NCBI GenBank assembly: GCA_013362835.1 | Contig: JABFVJ010000054.1 | Location: 1-11,465, forward strand | DNA length: 11,465 nucleotides | Reading direction: 5' to 3' | Source: Nonomuraea sp. | GTDB lineage: Bacteria; Actinomycetota; Actinomycetes; Streptosporangiales; Streptosporangiaceae | In this document: positions 1 through 11,381 of the stretch, in pieces | How the letters are laid out: every line of letters starts with the position of its first letter | Position numbering within the stretch: the first letter of the stretch is position 1 | Notes under the pieces: model-generated | Told to the model about the DNA's origin: nothing | Database searches by the model: none | What the model saw: the letters and a program-made list of their open reading frames with translations, nothing else | Position numbers and translations under genes: made by a program

Positions 1-479
1 ACGGCCTGACCGGCAACTGGAGTCGCGAGGGCCACCAGCGCGGAGGCCGTCAGGAGGGCGAGGTCCCCGCCGCCCCACGAACGGGACATGACCTCGAACC
101 AGTCCGAGCTGAGGACGGCGACCTCGCCGCACCTCCCGCTGTAGTCACCACTGAGCGGGATCGCCACGCCGAGCAGGGCGAGGGCGGCCGCCGCCCGCCG
201 TCCCGCCGCCGCCGAACGCCGGGCGGCGAACGCGGCCAGGATGACGAGCGCGGGAATCCCGAACTCCGTCGAGAGGCCCACGACGGCCTCGACGTCGGCA
301 CGCAGCGGCAGAAGAGGGTCCGAGGGGGCTCGGAAGGGGCAGACGTACTGAGCGATCGCCCCAAAGTGCACACGCTCCCACTCGAACCGCTGCCGCCATA
401 GGTCCCACGTCGGGAACGCGGCGGCGACCAGGGCGGCGACCCAGGCCAAGGGGTCCAATCGATCGATCTTGAACGTCAT
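1..479 (-). CDS. Membrane protein of unknown function, 3' end off the window
   Basis: An open frame starts with ATG at 479 and reads 159 codons without a stop to the left edge, so the protein's C-terminus is missing. The frame has strongly GC-biased third positions, as its neighbours do. An in-frame TGA about 55-60 bases upstream limits the start, and GGGAG lies 4 bases before the ATG as a plausible ribosome site. The product looks like a small integral membrane protein. A hydrophobic stretch lies near residues 11-22, followed by a polar stretch with WDLWRQRFEWERVHF. Further hydrophobic stretches lie at about 73-83, 95-108 and 140-157. Two cysteines (in QYVCPF and SGRCGE) fall in polar regions between these segments and could form a disulfide outside the membrane. 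I recognise no family and assign no function. It points the same way as the rbs operon but lies 128 bases beyond rbsD past a possible terminator, so it is probably separate. Confidence 0.7.
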   Translation of the reverse strand, partial: MTFKIDRLDPLAWVAALVAAAFPTWDLWRQRFEWERVHFGAIAQYVCPFRAPSDPLLPLRADVEAVVGLSTEFGIPALVILAAFAARRSAAAGRRAAAALALLGVAIPLSGDYSGRCGEVAVLSSDWFEVMSRSWGGGDLALLTASALVALATPVAGQA

Positions 480-607
480 CCGGCTCCCGACCGCCGGAGA
501 AGACCGCCCTCCAGCCGTCTCACCGTGGCGCCGTCAGTCCACGCGAGTAAGGATGGGCGCGGCAATGGGGGCTCCCGTCTGTCCGGGAGAACCCTACCGA
601 CGATCTT
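480..607. other. Intergenic region between rbsD and the membrane protein gene
   Basis: These 128 bases hold no gene I can support. They contain the small hairpin listed separately, the ribosome site of the downstream gene, and presumably its promoter. I could not pick out a convincing -35/-10 pair. Confidence 0.5.
572..589 (-). terminator. Possible hairpin terminator after rbsD
   Basis: CTCCCG (572-577) and CGGGAG (584-589) form a perfect 6-bp stem with a 6-base loop, starting 18 bases past the rbsD stop codon. There is no U-rich tail, so it could only be a weak terminator of the tail-less kind common in high-GC actinomycetes, or it could be chance in GC-rich DNA. Confidence 0.35.
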
Positions 608-997
608 CTAGAACGCCACCCCGCAGCGCAGGATCACGTTCGCGTACGGCGTCGCCTCGCCCGTACGCACGGCCAGCCGGGCCCCCGCCGACAGCCGCTT
701 CAGCTCCTCGTGCGGCACGTACGCCAGCCCCGGCAGGTACGCCGCCAGCAGATCGGCGCAGGCCGGGTTGCCCGTACGCACTTCCTCGGCCGCCGTCGCC
801 CCCTCGACGACCAGCTCGGCGAGCAGCCCGTCGAGCACGTCGGCGAAGGCCGGGATGCCCGGCAGGAAGGCCAGGTCCACGACCTTCACGCCGGGCGGTA
901 CGGGCATGCCGCTGTCACAGACCAGCACCTGGTCGGTGTGGCCGAGCCGGGCCATGGCCCCCGCCAGCTCGGCGTTCAGAATCCCCGTGCGCTTCAT
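608..997 (-). CDS. rbsD: D-ribose pyranase RbsD
   Basis: This 129-residue protein has the normal RbsD length. It catalyses interconversion of the beta-pyranose and beta-furanose forms of D-ribose in the cytoplasm, giving the furanose that ribokinase uses. The residues known to matter in Bacillus RbsD are present: His20 and Asp28 (in LGHTDQVLVCD), His96 (YVPHEELKR), and Tyr118 and Asn120 in the C-terminal TGEATPYANVILRCGV signature. RbsD family members work as ring-shaped oligomers. The start is ATG at 997, with GGGGGTG about 7 bases upstream. The gene is the last of the operon, 23 bases after rbsB. The related FucU family works on fucose and other sugars, but the conserved residues and the rbsACB context favour ribose. 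No rbsK follows it. Confidence 0.95.
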   Translation of the reverse strand: MKRTGILNAELAGAMARLGHTDQVLVCDSGMPVPPGVKVVDLAFLPGIPAFADVLDGLLAELVVEGATAAEEVRTGNPACADLLAAYLPGLAYVPHEELKRLSAGARLAVRTGEATPYANVILRCGVAF

Positions 998-1020
998 CGC
1001 ACGTCACCCCCGTCGCGCGA

Positions 1021-1965
1021 TCACTGGAAGTCGGCGGCGTTCTCCTTGGTCGCCACCTTCACGGGCACGGCCACCGTCTTGTCGATGGTCTCGCCCTTGG
1101 CGGCCTTGACCGCGGCCTGCACCGCCTGCTGCCCGAGCAGCGCGGGCTGCTGGGCGACGGTGGCGGCGAGGGTGCCCGCCTGCACCGCCTTCAGCCCGTC
1201 GGGGGTGCCGTCGAAGCCGACGACCTTGACCTGCTGGCCGGCCTTCGCGCCGAGCGCCTTGATCGCGCCGAGCGCCATCTCGTCGTTCTCGGCGAAGACG
1301 CCGGTGAGGTCGGGGTGCGACTGGAGCATGTTGGTCATGACGTCGAGGCCCTTGGTACGGTCGAAGTCGGCCGGCTGCTTGGCCACGACCTTGATGTTCG
1401 GGTACGCCGCGATGCCCTCGGCGAACCCCTGCCCCCGGTCGCGCGAGGCCGACGTGCCCGCCGTGCCCTGCAGCACGACCACGTTGCCCTTCTCGCCCAT
1501 CTGCTTGGCGAGCTCCTGCGCGGCCAGCTTGCCGCCGGCCACGTTGTCGGAGGCCACGGTCTGGGCCACCTCCGCGCCGTTGACGCCGCGGTCGGCCGCG
1601 ATCACCGGGATCTTGACCCGGTCGGCCGCCTTGACCGCCGGGGCGGCCGCGTCGGAGTCGACCGGGTTGACGATGATCGCCTTCATGCTCTGGCTGGTGA
1701 AGTTCTGGACCTGGTTCACCTGCTGGGAGGCGTCGTTCTGGGCGTCGGTGACGGTCAGCGTGACGCCCTCCTTCTTGGCCTCGGCCTGCGCCCCGTCGCG
1801 GAGCTGGACGAAGTAGGGGTTGTTCAGCGTCGACACCGACATGCCGATCTTGATGTCCCCGCCCCCCGAGGACGTGCCCCCGGATCCGCCGTCGCCGGAG
1901 GAGCCGCAGGCGGCCAGGCCGAGCGTGAGCGCGGCGCCGGCCATGACAATCGCGGGAATCCGCAT
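1021..1965 (-). CDS. rbsB: Ribose-type ABC transporter substrate-binding lipoprotein
   Basis: This 314-residue periplasmic-binding-protein type 1 (Peripla_BP_4) protein would capture the sugar outside the membrane and deliver it to RbsC. The N-terminus is a lipoprotein signal: MRIPAIVMAGAALTLGLAAC, with the lipobox cysteine at residue 20. A flexible Gly/Ser linker (residues 21-35) follows, as expected for a Gram-positive, membrane-anchored binding protein. The mature domain opens with IKIGMSVSTLNNPYFVQL, typical of RbsB-like proteins, and contains NPVDSDA, VIAADRGVNG, VFAENDEMALGA and VVGFDGTPDG, which match the sugar-contact loops of the family. The ATG at 1965 has an AAGG-type ribosome site about 8 bases upstream and lies 14 bases after rbsC. 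The frame stays open for a long way upstream, but that stretch lies on rbsC in another frame and is not coding. Ribose is the likely ligand from context; a related sugar is possible. Confidence 0.95.
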   Translation of the reverse strand: MRIPAIVMAGAALTLGLAACGSSGDGGSGGTSSGGGDIKIGMSVSTLNNPYFVQLRDGAQAEAKKEGVTLTVTDAQNDASQQVNQVQNFTSQSMKAIIVNPVDSDAAAPAVKAADRVKIPVIAADRGVNGAEVAQTVASDNVAGGKLAAQELAKQMGEKGNVVVLQGTAGTSASRDRGQGFAEGIAAYPNIKVVAKQPADFDRTKGLDVMTNMLQSHPDLTGVFAENDEMALGAIKALGAKAGQQVKVVGFDGTPDGLKAVQAGTLAATVAQQPALLGQQAVQAAVKAAKGETIDKTVAVPVKVATKENAADFQ

Positions 1966-1979
1966 CTTTCTTACCTTTC

Positions 1980-2946
1980 CTAGTTCGTTCCCCTGCGCCG
2001 CAGGGTGTCGACGAGGACCGCGAGCGCGATCACCACGCCGATCACGACCTGCTGCCAGAACGCCGAGACGGACAGCAGATTGAGCCCGTTGCGCAGCACG
2101 GCGAGGATGAGCGCGCCGACGAACGTGCCGAGCGCGCGGCCCTTGCCGCCGGACAGGCTCGCGCCGCCGATGACGACGGCCGCGATGGCGTCCAGCTCGT
2201 AGCCGGCGGCGGCCTGCGGCTGCGCCGAGGCCAGGCGGCTGGCCAGGACGATCCCGGCCACCGCCGCGAAGACCCCGGACAGCGCGTACGTGATGAGCTT
2301 CTGCCGGTTGACCTTGATGCCCGAGAGCCGGGCGGCCTCCTCGTTGCCGCCGATGGCGTACATGGCCCGGCCCGGGTACGTGCGGTTGAGTATCACGGCC
2401 GCGATCACGCCCATGACCAGCATGACCAGCACCGGGATCGGCAGGTAGTCGCCGATCGTGTCGCCCAGGTGGGAGACGGCGTCGGGCATGGCGATCGGGC
2501 TGCCCTGCGAGATGACGAGGGCGAGGCCGCGGGCGATGCCGAGCATGGCCAGCGTGGCGATGAACGGCGGCAGCTTGCCGTACGCGATCAGGGCGGCGTT
2601 GACCAGCCCGCACACGACGCCGACGGCGAGCGAGACCACGACGGCGAGCGGCCACGGGAGCCCGGCGCTGGTCGCGGTCCAGGCGAGGACGATCGCCGAC
2701 AGCGCCGCGACCGAGCCCACGGACAGGTCGATGCCACCGGTCACGATCACGAACGTCGCGCCGAAGGCGAGGATCGCGGTGACGGCGGCCTGGACGCCCA
2801 CGTTGAGCAGGTTCGTCACGCTGAGGAAGTCGGACGACAGCAGCGACAGCGCCACGACCAGCACGACGAGCGCGGCGAGCGCGCCGTTCTCGGCGAACCA
2901 CGCCGCGGCCGGCGAGCGGCGGCCGGTGAGCTTGTTGGACACAGTG

Positions 2947-2957
<11 letters not shown>
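1980..2957 (-). CDS. rbsC: Ribose-type ABC transporter permease
   Basis: A 325-residue integral membrane protein of the BPD_transp_2 family, forming the channel of the sugar importer as a dimer with RbsA below and RbsB outside. Many hydrophobic helices are visible, beginning with ALAALVVLVVALSLL. Family hallmarks include LLNVGVQAAVTAILAFGATF, VIVTGGIDLSVGS, and the cytoplasmic coupling region AIGGNEEAARLSGIKVNRQ (following PGRAMY), which contacts the ATPase. I chose GTG at 2957 because GGAGGG lies 5 bases before it; the gene then overlaps the end of rbsA by 11 bases, implying coupled translation. An ATG at 2972 would add five residues (MWRVP) but has a much poorer ribosome site, and a GTG at 2942 has none. 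Confidence 0.93.
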
Positions 2958-7065
<4,108 letters not shown>

Positions 7066-7097
7066 GCGGATGCTCCTCAGCGGGGGGTGACGGGTGC

Positions 7098-7126
7098 AAC
7101 GTATGGCACTCCTGACACAATGTCGA
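7098..7126 (-). promoter_or_regulatory. Predicted promoter of the amidase gene
   Basis: On the minus strand, TCGACA (7126-7121) lies 17 bp from TACGTT (7103-7098), a good match to the housekeeping -35 and -10 boxes. Transcription would start near 7092 with a leader of about 25-30 bases carrying the GAGGAG ribosome site. The -35 box overlaps the palindrome at 7119-7137. Confidence 0.5.
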
Positions 7127-7208
7127 TAATTGACATTACTGACGTGTTAGGTGAAACTTTCCGCCCGCCGACCCCTGGGTGACGGGAAAGTTGGGCCCCT
7201 GAAAACTA

Positions 7209-7237
7209 TTGCGCTTTGCGGCTTACGGACTGAAACT
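7209..7237 (+). promoter_or_regulatory. Weak candidate promoter for the GHL10 gene
   Basis: TTGCGC (7209-7214), a 17-bp spacer and GAAACT (7232-7237) sit so that transcription would begin at or next to the GTG at 7245, giving a leaderless message. Each box matches the consensus at only three positions. A second pair further up (TTGACA at 7130-7135 and GAAACT at 7153-7158, also 17 bp apart) is an equal or better alternative and would give a leader of about 80 bases. Confidence 0.3.
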
Positions 7238-7244
7238 TCCCTTC

Positions 7245-9188
7245 GTGACCGCGCTCCTGCGTACCGTCCTGGCGGCGCTCACCGCCCTCGTCGTCAGCAT
7301 CGTGGCCCCCGATCCCGCCTCCGCCTCCGCAGCCGCCTGTACGACCGACCCCGCGACGCCCAAACAGCAGCTCCGGGCCATGTGGATCTCCTCGGTCGCC
7401 AACATCGACTGGCCGAGCCGCACCGGGCTCAGCGTCTCCGCCCAGCAGGCCGAGTTCAGGGCCTGGCTCGACCTGGCCGTCGCCAAGCGCATGAACGCCG
7501 TGATCGTGCAGGTCAGGCCGACGGCTGACGCGTTCTGGCCCTCGACGTACGAGCCGTGGTCGCAGTGGCTGACCGGCACCCAGGGCGCGAACCCGGGCTA
7601 CGACCCGCTCGCGTTCATGGTCGCCGAGGCCCACGCGCGCAACCTGGAGTTCCACGCCTGGTTCAACCCGTACCGGATCGCCAACCACGACGACCCGTCC
7701 AAGCTGGTCTCCACGCACCCCGCGCGGCAGCACCCCGACTGGCGGTTCGCGTACGGCGGCAAGCTCTACTACAACCCGGGCATCCCGGCGGTACGCGACT
7801 TCATCGAGGACGCGATCATGGACGCCGTCACCCGCTACGACGTGGACGGCGTGCACCTCGACGACTACTTCTACCCGTATCCGGTCAGCGGCCAGGCCAT
7901 CCCCGACTCGGCCGCCTACGCCCAGTACGGCGGCGCGTTCCCGAACGTCGCCGACTGGCGGCGCGACAACGTCAACCTGCTCGTCCGCGAGCTCGGCCAG
8001 CGTGTCCACACCGCCAAGTCGTGGGTCTCCTTCGGGATCAGCCCGTTCGGCATCTGGCGCAACTCCTCGACCGACCCGCTCGGGTCGCGCACCTCCGGCC
8101 TGCAGTCCTACGACGCCATCTACGCCGACAGCCGCCAATGGGTGAAACAGGGCTGGATCGACTACCTGGCGCCGCAGATCTACTGGCACATCGGGTTCTC
8201 CACCGCCGCCTACGAGGTGCTGACCGCGTGGTGGTCGGACGTCGTACGCGGGACCGGCGTGCAACTCGTCGTGGGCCAGGCCGCCTACCGGGCGGGCGCG
8301 TCCGGCCAGGAGGCCGCCTGGCAGGACCCGGCCGAGCTGAGCGACCACCTGTACGACAACAGGAAACATCCCGAGATCGCCGGAGACGTGTACTTCAGTG
8401 CCAAGGACGTCAAGGCCGACCGGATCGGCGCGATCACCAAGCTGACACGGGACCACTACACCAAGCCCGCCCTGCTGCCGGCCCGCGGCTCCGGCGCCGC
8501 CCCCGCCGCGCCGGCGATCACCGCCGCCACCCGCGGCGCGAACGGCGTCCAGCTCACCTGGACGGGCTCCGGCACCGCGTACGCCGTCTACCGGGTCGAC
8601 GGCACGCCGTCCACGGCCGACCCCTGCTTCTTCGCCGACGCCCGCAACCTGCTCACCACCACCAGGCAGACCTCCGTCACCGACCCCGGCACCGGGACGG
8701 CCACCTACTACGTGACCGCCCTCAGCAGGACACACCAGGAGAGCGCGCCGAGCGCGGGCCGGACGGCGGGCGGCACGACCGGCTTCAGCGTCGTGGTCGA
8801 CAACGCCGACGCGGGCTTCACGGCCGGATCGGCCTGGGGCACCTCCGCCTACTCCGCGCAGCGGCACGGCGCCGACTACCGCTTCGCCGGTCCGGTCGCG
8901 GCCAGCGATCCCGCCTGGTTCCGCGCGTCGATCCCGAGCGCGGGGAGCTACCGGGTGGAGGTCTGGTATCCGGCCGACGCCGGGTACAACGCCTCGGCGC
9001 CGCACATCGTGGCGGCCTCCGGCGGCAACCAGGTCGTCAACGTGGACCAGCGCACCGGGGGCGGGGCCTGGCGGGTGCTGGGGACGTACACGCTGGCGGC
9101 CGGGACGTACGACGTGGTCGGGGTGAGCCGGTGGACGTCCGCGACCGGCTACGTGATCGCCGACGCCGTACGCATCACCAAGATCTAG
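7245..9188 (+). CDS. Secreted GHL10 (DUF187) glycoside hydrolase-like protein with golvesin-like domain
   Basis: A 647-residue exported protein. A signal peptide of about 29 residues (MTALLRTVLAALTALVV, then PDPASASA) leads into a GHL10/DUF187 TIM-barrel domain at about 40-390. Its landmarks are QLRAMWISSVANIDWPS, NAVIVQVRPTADAFWPS, EFHAWFNPYRIANHD and DGVHLDDYFYPYP, with Asp206 and Asp207 the likely catalytic acids; FGISPFGIWRNS and YLAPQIYWHIGF follow. E. coli DigH (YddW) of this family cuts peptidoglycan glycan strands lacking stem peptides. Residues 420-510 resemble a fibronectin III domain (VQLTWTGSGTAYAVYRVDG). Residues 518-647 are a golvesin-like domain nearly matching the amidase's. 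I chose GTG at 7245 because it gives a normal signal peptide; TTG at 7209 would add 12 residues. Neither has a clear ribosome site. A cysteine at the end of SASAAAC might be lipidated, but the lipobox is poor. Confidence 0.9.
   Translation: MTALLRTVLAALTALVVSIVAPDPASASAAACTTDPATPKQQLRAMWISSVANIDWPSRTGLSVSAQQAEFRAWLDLAVAKRMNAVIVQVRPTADAFWPSTYEPWSQWLTGTQGANPGYDPLAFMVAEAHARNLEFHAWFNPYRIANHDDPSKLVSTHPARQHPDWRFAYGGKLYYNPGIPAVRDFIEDAIMDAVTRYDVDGVHLDDYFYPYPVSGQAIPDSAAYAQYGGAFPNVADWRRDNVNLLVRELGQRVHTAKSWVSFGISPFGIWRNSSTDPLGSRTSGLQSYDAIYADSRQWVKQGWIDYLAPQIYWHIGFSTAAYEVLTAWWSDVVRGTGVQLVVGQAAYRAGASGQEAAWQDPAELSDHLYDNRKHPEIAGDVYFSAKDVKADRIGAITKLTRDHYTKPALLPARGSGAAPAAPAITAATRGANGVQLTWTGSGTAYAVYRVDGTPSTADPCFFADARNLLTTTRQTSVTDPGTGTATYYVTALSRTHQESAPSAGRTAGGTTGFSVVVDNADAGFTAGSAWGTSAYSAQRHGADYRFAGPVAASDPAWFRASIPSAGSYRVEVWYPADAGYNASAPHIVAASGGNQVVNVDQRTGGGAWRVLGTYTLAAGTYDVVGVSRWTSATGYVIADAVRITKI
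8796..9185 (+). repeat. Golvesin-domain coding repeat, plus-strand arm
   Basis: Encodes residues 518-647 of the GHL10 protein and is the inverted partner of 5563-5949. The arms are about 2.85 kb apart and enclose both catalytic regions and the shared promoter region. Confidence 0.85.
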
Positions 9189-9190
9189 TC

Positions 9191-9219
9191 TGGGCAGCGG
9201 GGACGCGCGATCGTACGAT
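9191..9219 (+). promoter_or_regulatory. Predicted promoter of the histidine kinase gene, leaderless type
   Basis: TGGGCA (9191-9196), a 17-bp spacer and TACGAT (9214-9219) match housekeeping promoter boxes. The -10 box ends 6 bases before the GTG at 9226, exactly where transcription should begin, and no ribosome site precedes the GTG. The message would be leaderless, a frequent arrangement in actinobacteria. Confidence 0.6.
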
Positions 9220-9225
9220 GAGCCA

Positions 9226-10266
9226 GTGGACGCTGTCCGTCCGCGGCCCGTCGACGCGGTCGCGGTCCTCGTCGCGGCCGGCGTCACCGTCGCGGCCTGT
9301 TACCAGGGGTCGGCTCTGGTCATCCTGCTGGCGGCGGCGGTGCCGGTGCTCTGGATGCGTCGCGCGCCGCTCACCGTCGCCTGGATCAGCGCGGGCACGT
9401 CCGTCGCGCTGCCGCTGTTCGCGCCCGCCGCCATGACGACCGAGAACACCGTCCTGATCTGGCCGCCCACCTGCGCGTTCGCCGTGTACGCCGCGTTCGC
9501 GTTCGCGGCGCCGCGCCACCGGGGCGCGGCCCAGTGGCTGCCGGTGATCGTCCTCGGCCTCGCCGTGCTGCCCCTCGCGGGGCGCCTGTCCGCCCTCACC
9601 GCCGAGAGCGTCCTGCTGCGCACCGAGGCCGTGATCGCCGTGTCGGCGCTGTCCGGCGGCTACGTGGCGGTCAAGTCCAGGCTGCGGCGCGAGCTGTCGG
9701 AACGGGCCGAGCGGGTGGAGCGCGAACGCCTGGCCGGCGAGATGCACGACGTCGTCACCCACCGGGTGGGCCGCATCGTCCTGGCCGCCGGCGACCTGGC
9801 GATGACCTCGGAGGACGAACGTACCAGGGCGATCGCGGAGGAGCTGCGCGAGAGCGGGCGCGAGGCGCTCGACGAGCTGCGGCACATGCTGGCGCTGCTG
9901 CGACGCGGCGCCGGTGAGGGCTTCGACCTGGGGCTGCCGCTGCCCGACCTGCGCCCTCTGATCGACGAGGCCGCCGCCCGGGGGGTTCCGGTGGGGCTGG
10001 TCGTGGACGGCGTTCCTTCGCCGGTGCCGGGGGCGGTGGGGCGGACGGCGTACCAGGTGGTCGCGGACGCGCTGGCGAACGCGCGCGCGGCCGACGCCCC
10101 CGAGGTGCGGGTCCGCCACCTGCAGGGCGAGGTGCGGGTCGTCGTGCGCGGCGCGCCGGGCGACCCGCCCGGCCTGCGCGAACGGGTGACGCTGGTCGGC
10201 GGCAGGCTGGAGACCGGCAAGGACGAGGACGGCACGTTCCACCTGGAGGCCGTCCTCCCGCTATGA
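9226..10266 (+). CDS. Membrane-bound sensor histidine kinase, divergent, without a neighbouring regulator
   Basis: A 346-residue protein with an N-terminal membrane half and a cytoplasmic kinase half. Hydrophobic segments lie at about 9-24, 29-43, 49-69, 75-95, 104-120 and 134-149. A HisKA_3-type dimerisation helix follows, with EMHDVVTHRV and phospho-acceptor His174. The ATPase domain is unusual. An N-box-like YQVVADALANARAADAPEVRV is present, but the DxGxG ATP-binding motif usual in this NarL-linked class appears as VVVRGAPGDPPGLRERV, lacking the key aspartate. The end, VTLVGGRLETGKDEDGTFHLEAVLPL, is normal. The start is GTG at 9226; an ATG at 9218 is in another frame. No response regulator is adjacent in the window. 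The stop overlaps that of the convergent cupin gene. It may be a kinase with weak ATP use or a regulatory pseudokinase. Confidence 0.85.
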   Translation: MDAVRPRPVDAVAVLVAAGVTVAACYQGSALVILLAAAVPVLWMRRAPLTVAWISAGTSVALPLFAPAAMTTENTVLIWPPTCAFAVYAAFAFAAPRHRGAAQWLPVIVLGLAVLPLAGRLSALTAESVLLRTEAVIAVSALSGGYVAVKSRLRRELSERAERVERERLAGEMHDVVTHRVGRIVLAAGDLAMTSEDERTRAIAEELRESGREALDELRHMLALLRRGAGEGFDLGLPLPDLRPLIDEAAARGVPVGLVVDGVPSPVPGAVGRTAYQVVADALANARAADAPEVRVRHLQGEVRVVVRGAPGDPPGLRERVTLVGGRLETGKDEDGTFHLEAVLPL

Positions 10267-10749
10267 ACGGGCCTTGGTCCAGGCGGGGCTGTCGATGAAG
10301 TGGTTGTCGAAGCGGTCCTGGGACGCCAGCAGCTCCTCAAGCGTGGCCTCGCCGGTCTTGAGCCTGGCCAGCAGCCGGAAGTACTCGAAGCGCTCGACGC
10401 CCGGCGTGATCACGATCAGCAGGTCGGCCTCGGCGCCGGGGGCCGCGGCGAAGGCGTGGGCGACGTTGGGCGGCACCACGGCCACGTCCCCCTGCTCCAG
10501 CGTGATCACCTCTTCGTCGGCCAGCACCTGCACCCGGCCGTCCAGGACGTAGAACATCTCGGACCCGCTGGTGTGGGTGTGCGGGACGGCGCCGTCGGCG
10601 CCCTCGCCGAGGGTGATGCGGACGGTGCTCAGCGCGCCGCCGGTGGCGCTGGAGTCGAGGAGCATGCGGCCCGTGCTGGGCGGGCCGCCGATGACCTCGG
10701 CGTCGACCGAGCGGATGACGGCGGTGGTGCGGGGGTCGATGAGCGACAT
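10261..10749 (-). CDS. Cupin-domain protein, metal site intact, substrate unknown
   Basis: A 162-residue soluble protein with one cupin beta-barrel. Motif 1 reads VPHTHTSGSEMFYVLDG, giving metal ligands His57, His59 and Glu64; motif 2 reads GDVAVVPPNVAHAF, giving His98. All four ligands are present, so it probably binds a metal. The C-terminal tail (GVERFEYFRLLARLKTGEATLEEL and on) resembles small cupins often annotated only as cupin domain proteins, and no reaction can be assigned. It could be a small-molecule dioxygenase, an isomerase or a sensor. The start is ATG at 10749 with only a weak ribosome site (CGGA), 5 bases after the tetR stop, so translation is probably coupled to tetR. Its stop codon overlaps that of the convergent kinase gene by 6 bases. 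Confidence 0.88.
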   Translation of the reverse strand: MSLIDPRTTAVIRSVDAEVIGGPPSTGRMLLDSSATGGALSTVRITLGEGADGAVPHTHTSGSEMFYVLDGRVQVLADEEVITLEQGDVAVVPPNVAHAFAAAPGAEADLLIVITPGVERFEYFRLLARLKTGEATLEELLASQDRFDNHFIDSPAWTKARS

Positions 10750-10754
10750 GGGTG

Positions 10755-11372
10755 TTATCCGTTCTTCGAGGCGGCGCCGCGGAGCGCGGTGTCGGCGAGA
10801 CGTTCGGCGTAGGCGCGGTCCACGGGGGAGCCGGTGATCAGGACGCGGTAGTAGAGGGCCCCGGCGAGCTGGTCGAACAGGGCCTCGACGTCGACGTCGG
10901 GGCGCAGCTCGCCCCGGTCTCTCGCCCGTTCGAGCAGGGCGCGGGCCAGGGTGTTGCGGCGGGCGTACATGAGGCGTTCGAGCTCGCCGATGTCGGGATG
11001 GCGGGCGGCGGCCGCGACGAGCTCGGCCACCGTGCCCGCCGACGGGTCGTCGTCGCCGGGCGCGCGGCCGGCGGCCCGCATCCGGTTGAGCCCGGCGGCG
11101 ATCTTCTCCAGGTAGTCGGGCAGGTCGCGGCGGATGTCGCCGGTGTCGGTGATCTCGTCGTCGTCCTGCAGCCGGTTGACGACGGCGAGCGCCAGGTGGT
11201 CCTTGGTCGGCCAGCGGCGGTAGAGCGTGGTCTTGGCGACCCCGGCCCGCTCGGCGACCTCGTCGGGCGACAACCCGCCGTAACCCCGCGCGAGCAGCAC
11301 CTCGGCGGCGGCCTTGAGCACACCCTCCTCGACGCCCGCCCTGCGTGGCCGCCCCCGCCTGATCTCACTCAT
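10755..11372 (-). CDS. TetR-family transcriptional regulator
   Basis: A 205-residue TetR/AcrR-family repressor. A basic arm (IRRGRPRRAG) leads into the N-terminal helix-turn-helix domain with GVLKAAAEVLLARGYGGLS, then DEVAERAGVAKTTLYRRWPTKDHLALAVV at about 36-64, the classic recognition-helix region. The C-terminal half is helical and Arg/Glu/Ala-rich, as in ligand-binding TetR cores, with no ligand recognisable. The start is ATG at 11372 with AAGGGG about 6 bases upstream; an in-frame ATG at 11420 would run through the predicted promoter and operators and is rejected. It is the first gene of a two-gene operon with the cupin and probably represses its own transcription through the inverted sites upstream. 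It may also control a gene to the right of the window. Confidence 0.92.
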   Translation of the reverse strand: MSEIRRGRPRRAGVEEGVLKAAAEVLLARGYGGLSPDEVAERAGVAKTTLYRRWPTKDHLALAVVNRLQDDDEITDTGDIRRDLPDYLEKIAAGLNRMRAAGRAPGDDDPSAGTVAELVAAAARHPDIGELERLMYARRNTLARALLERARDRGELRPDVDVEALFDQLAGALYYRVLITGSPVDRAYAERLADTALRGAASKNG

Positions 11373-11381
11373 GTCCGCCCC

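Larger units (their letters stand above)
7066..7244. promoter_or_regulatory. Shared regulatory region of the divergent wall-hydrolase genes
   Basis: The 179 bases between the two starts are clearly more AT-rich than the genes. They hold an interrupted palindrome at 7119-7137 (AATGTC, 7 bases, GACATT), whose arms include TTGACA on the plus strand and TCGACA on the minus strand, so divergent -35 elements may sit back to back. They also hold three copies of a TGAAACTT-like element: 7152-7162 direct, 7185-7192 inverted as GGAAAGTT, and 7231-7240 direct. This pattern suggests a common regulator of both genes. I cannot name it. Confidence 0.6.

Noticed and set aside
469..1983. A plus-strand open frame of 504 codons opposite rbsD and rbsB
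   Set aside because: Antisense to rbsD and rbsB, with an Arg/Pro-rich start and no recognisable motif.
1966..2901. An N-terminal extension of RbsB running into rbsC
   Set aside because: The extension is Arg-rich and out of frame with the real permease; the ATG at 1965 has its own ribosome site and begins a proper lipoprotein signal.
7206..9287. A minus-strand open frame of 693 codons opposite the GHL10 gene
   Set aside because: The translation is Gly/Val/Arg-rich with no domain, whereas the plus strand has a clear signal peptide and family motifs.
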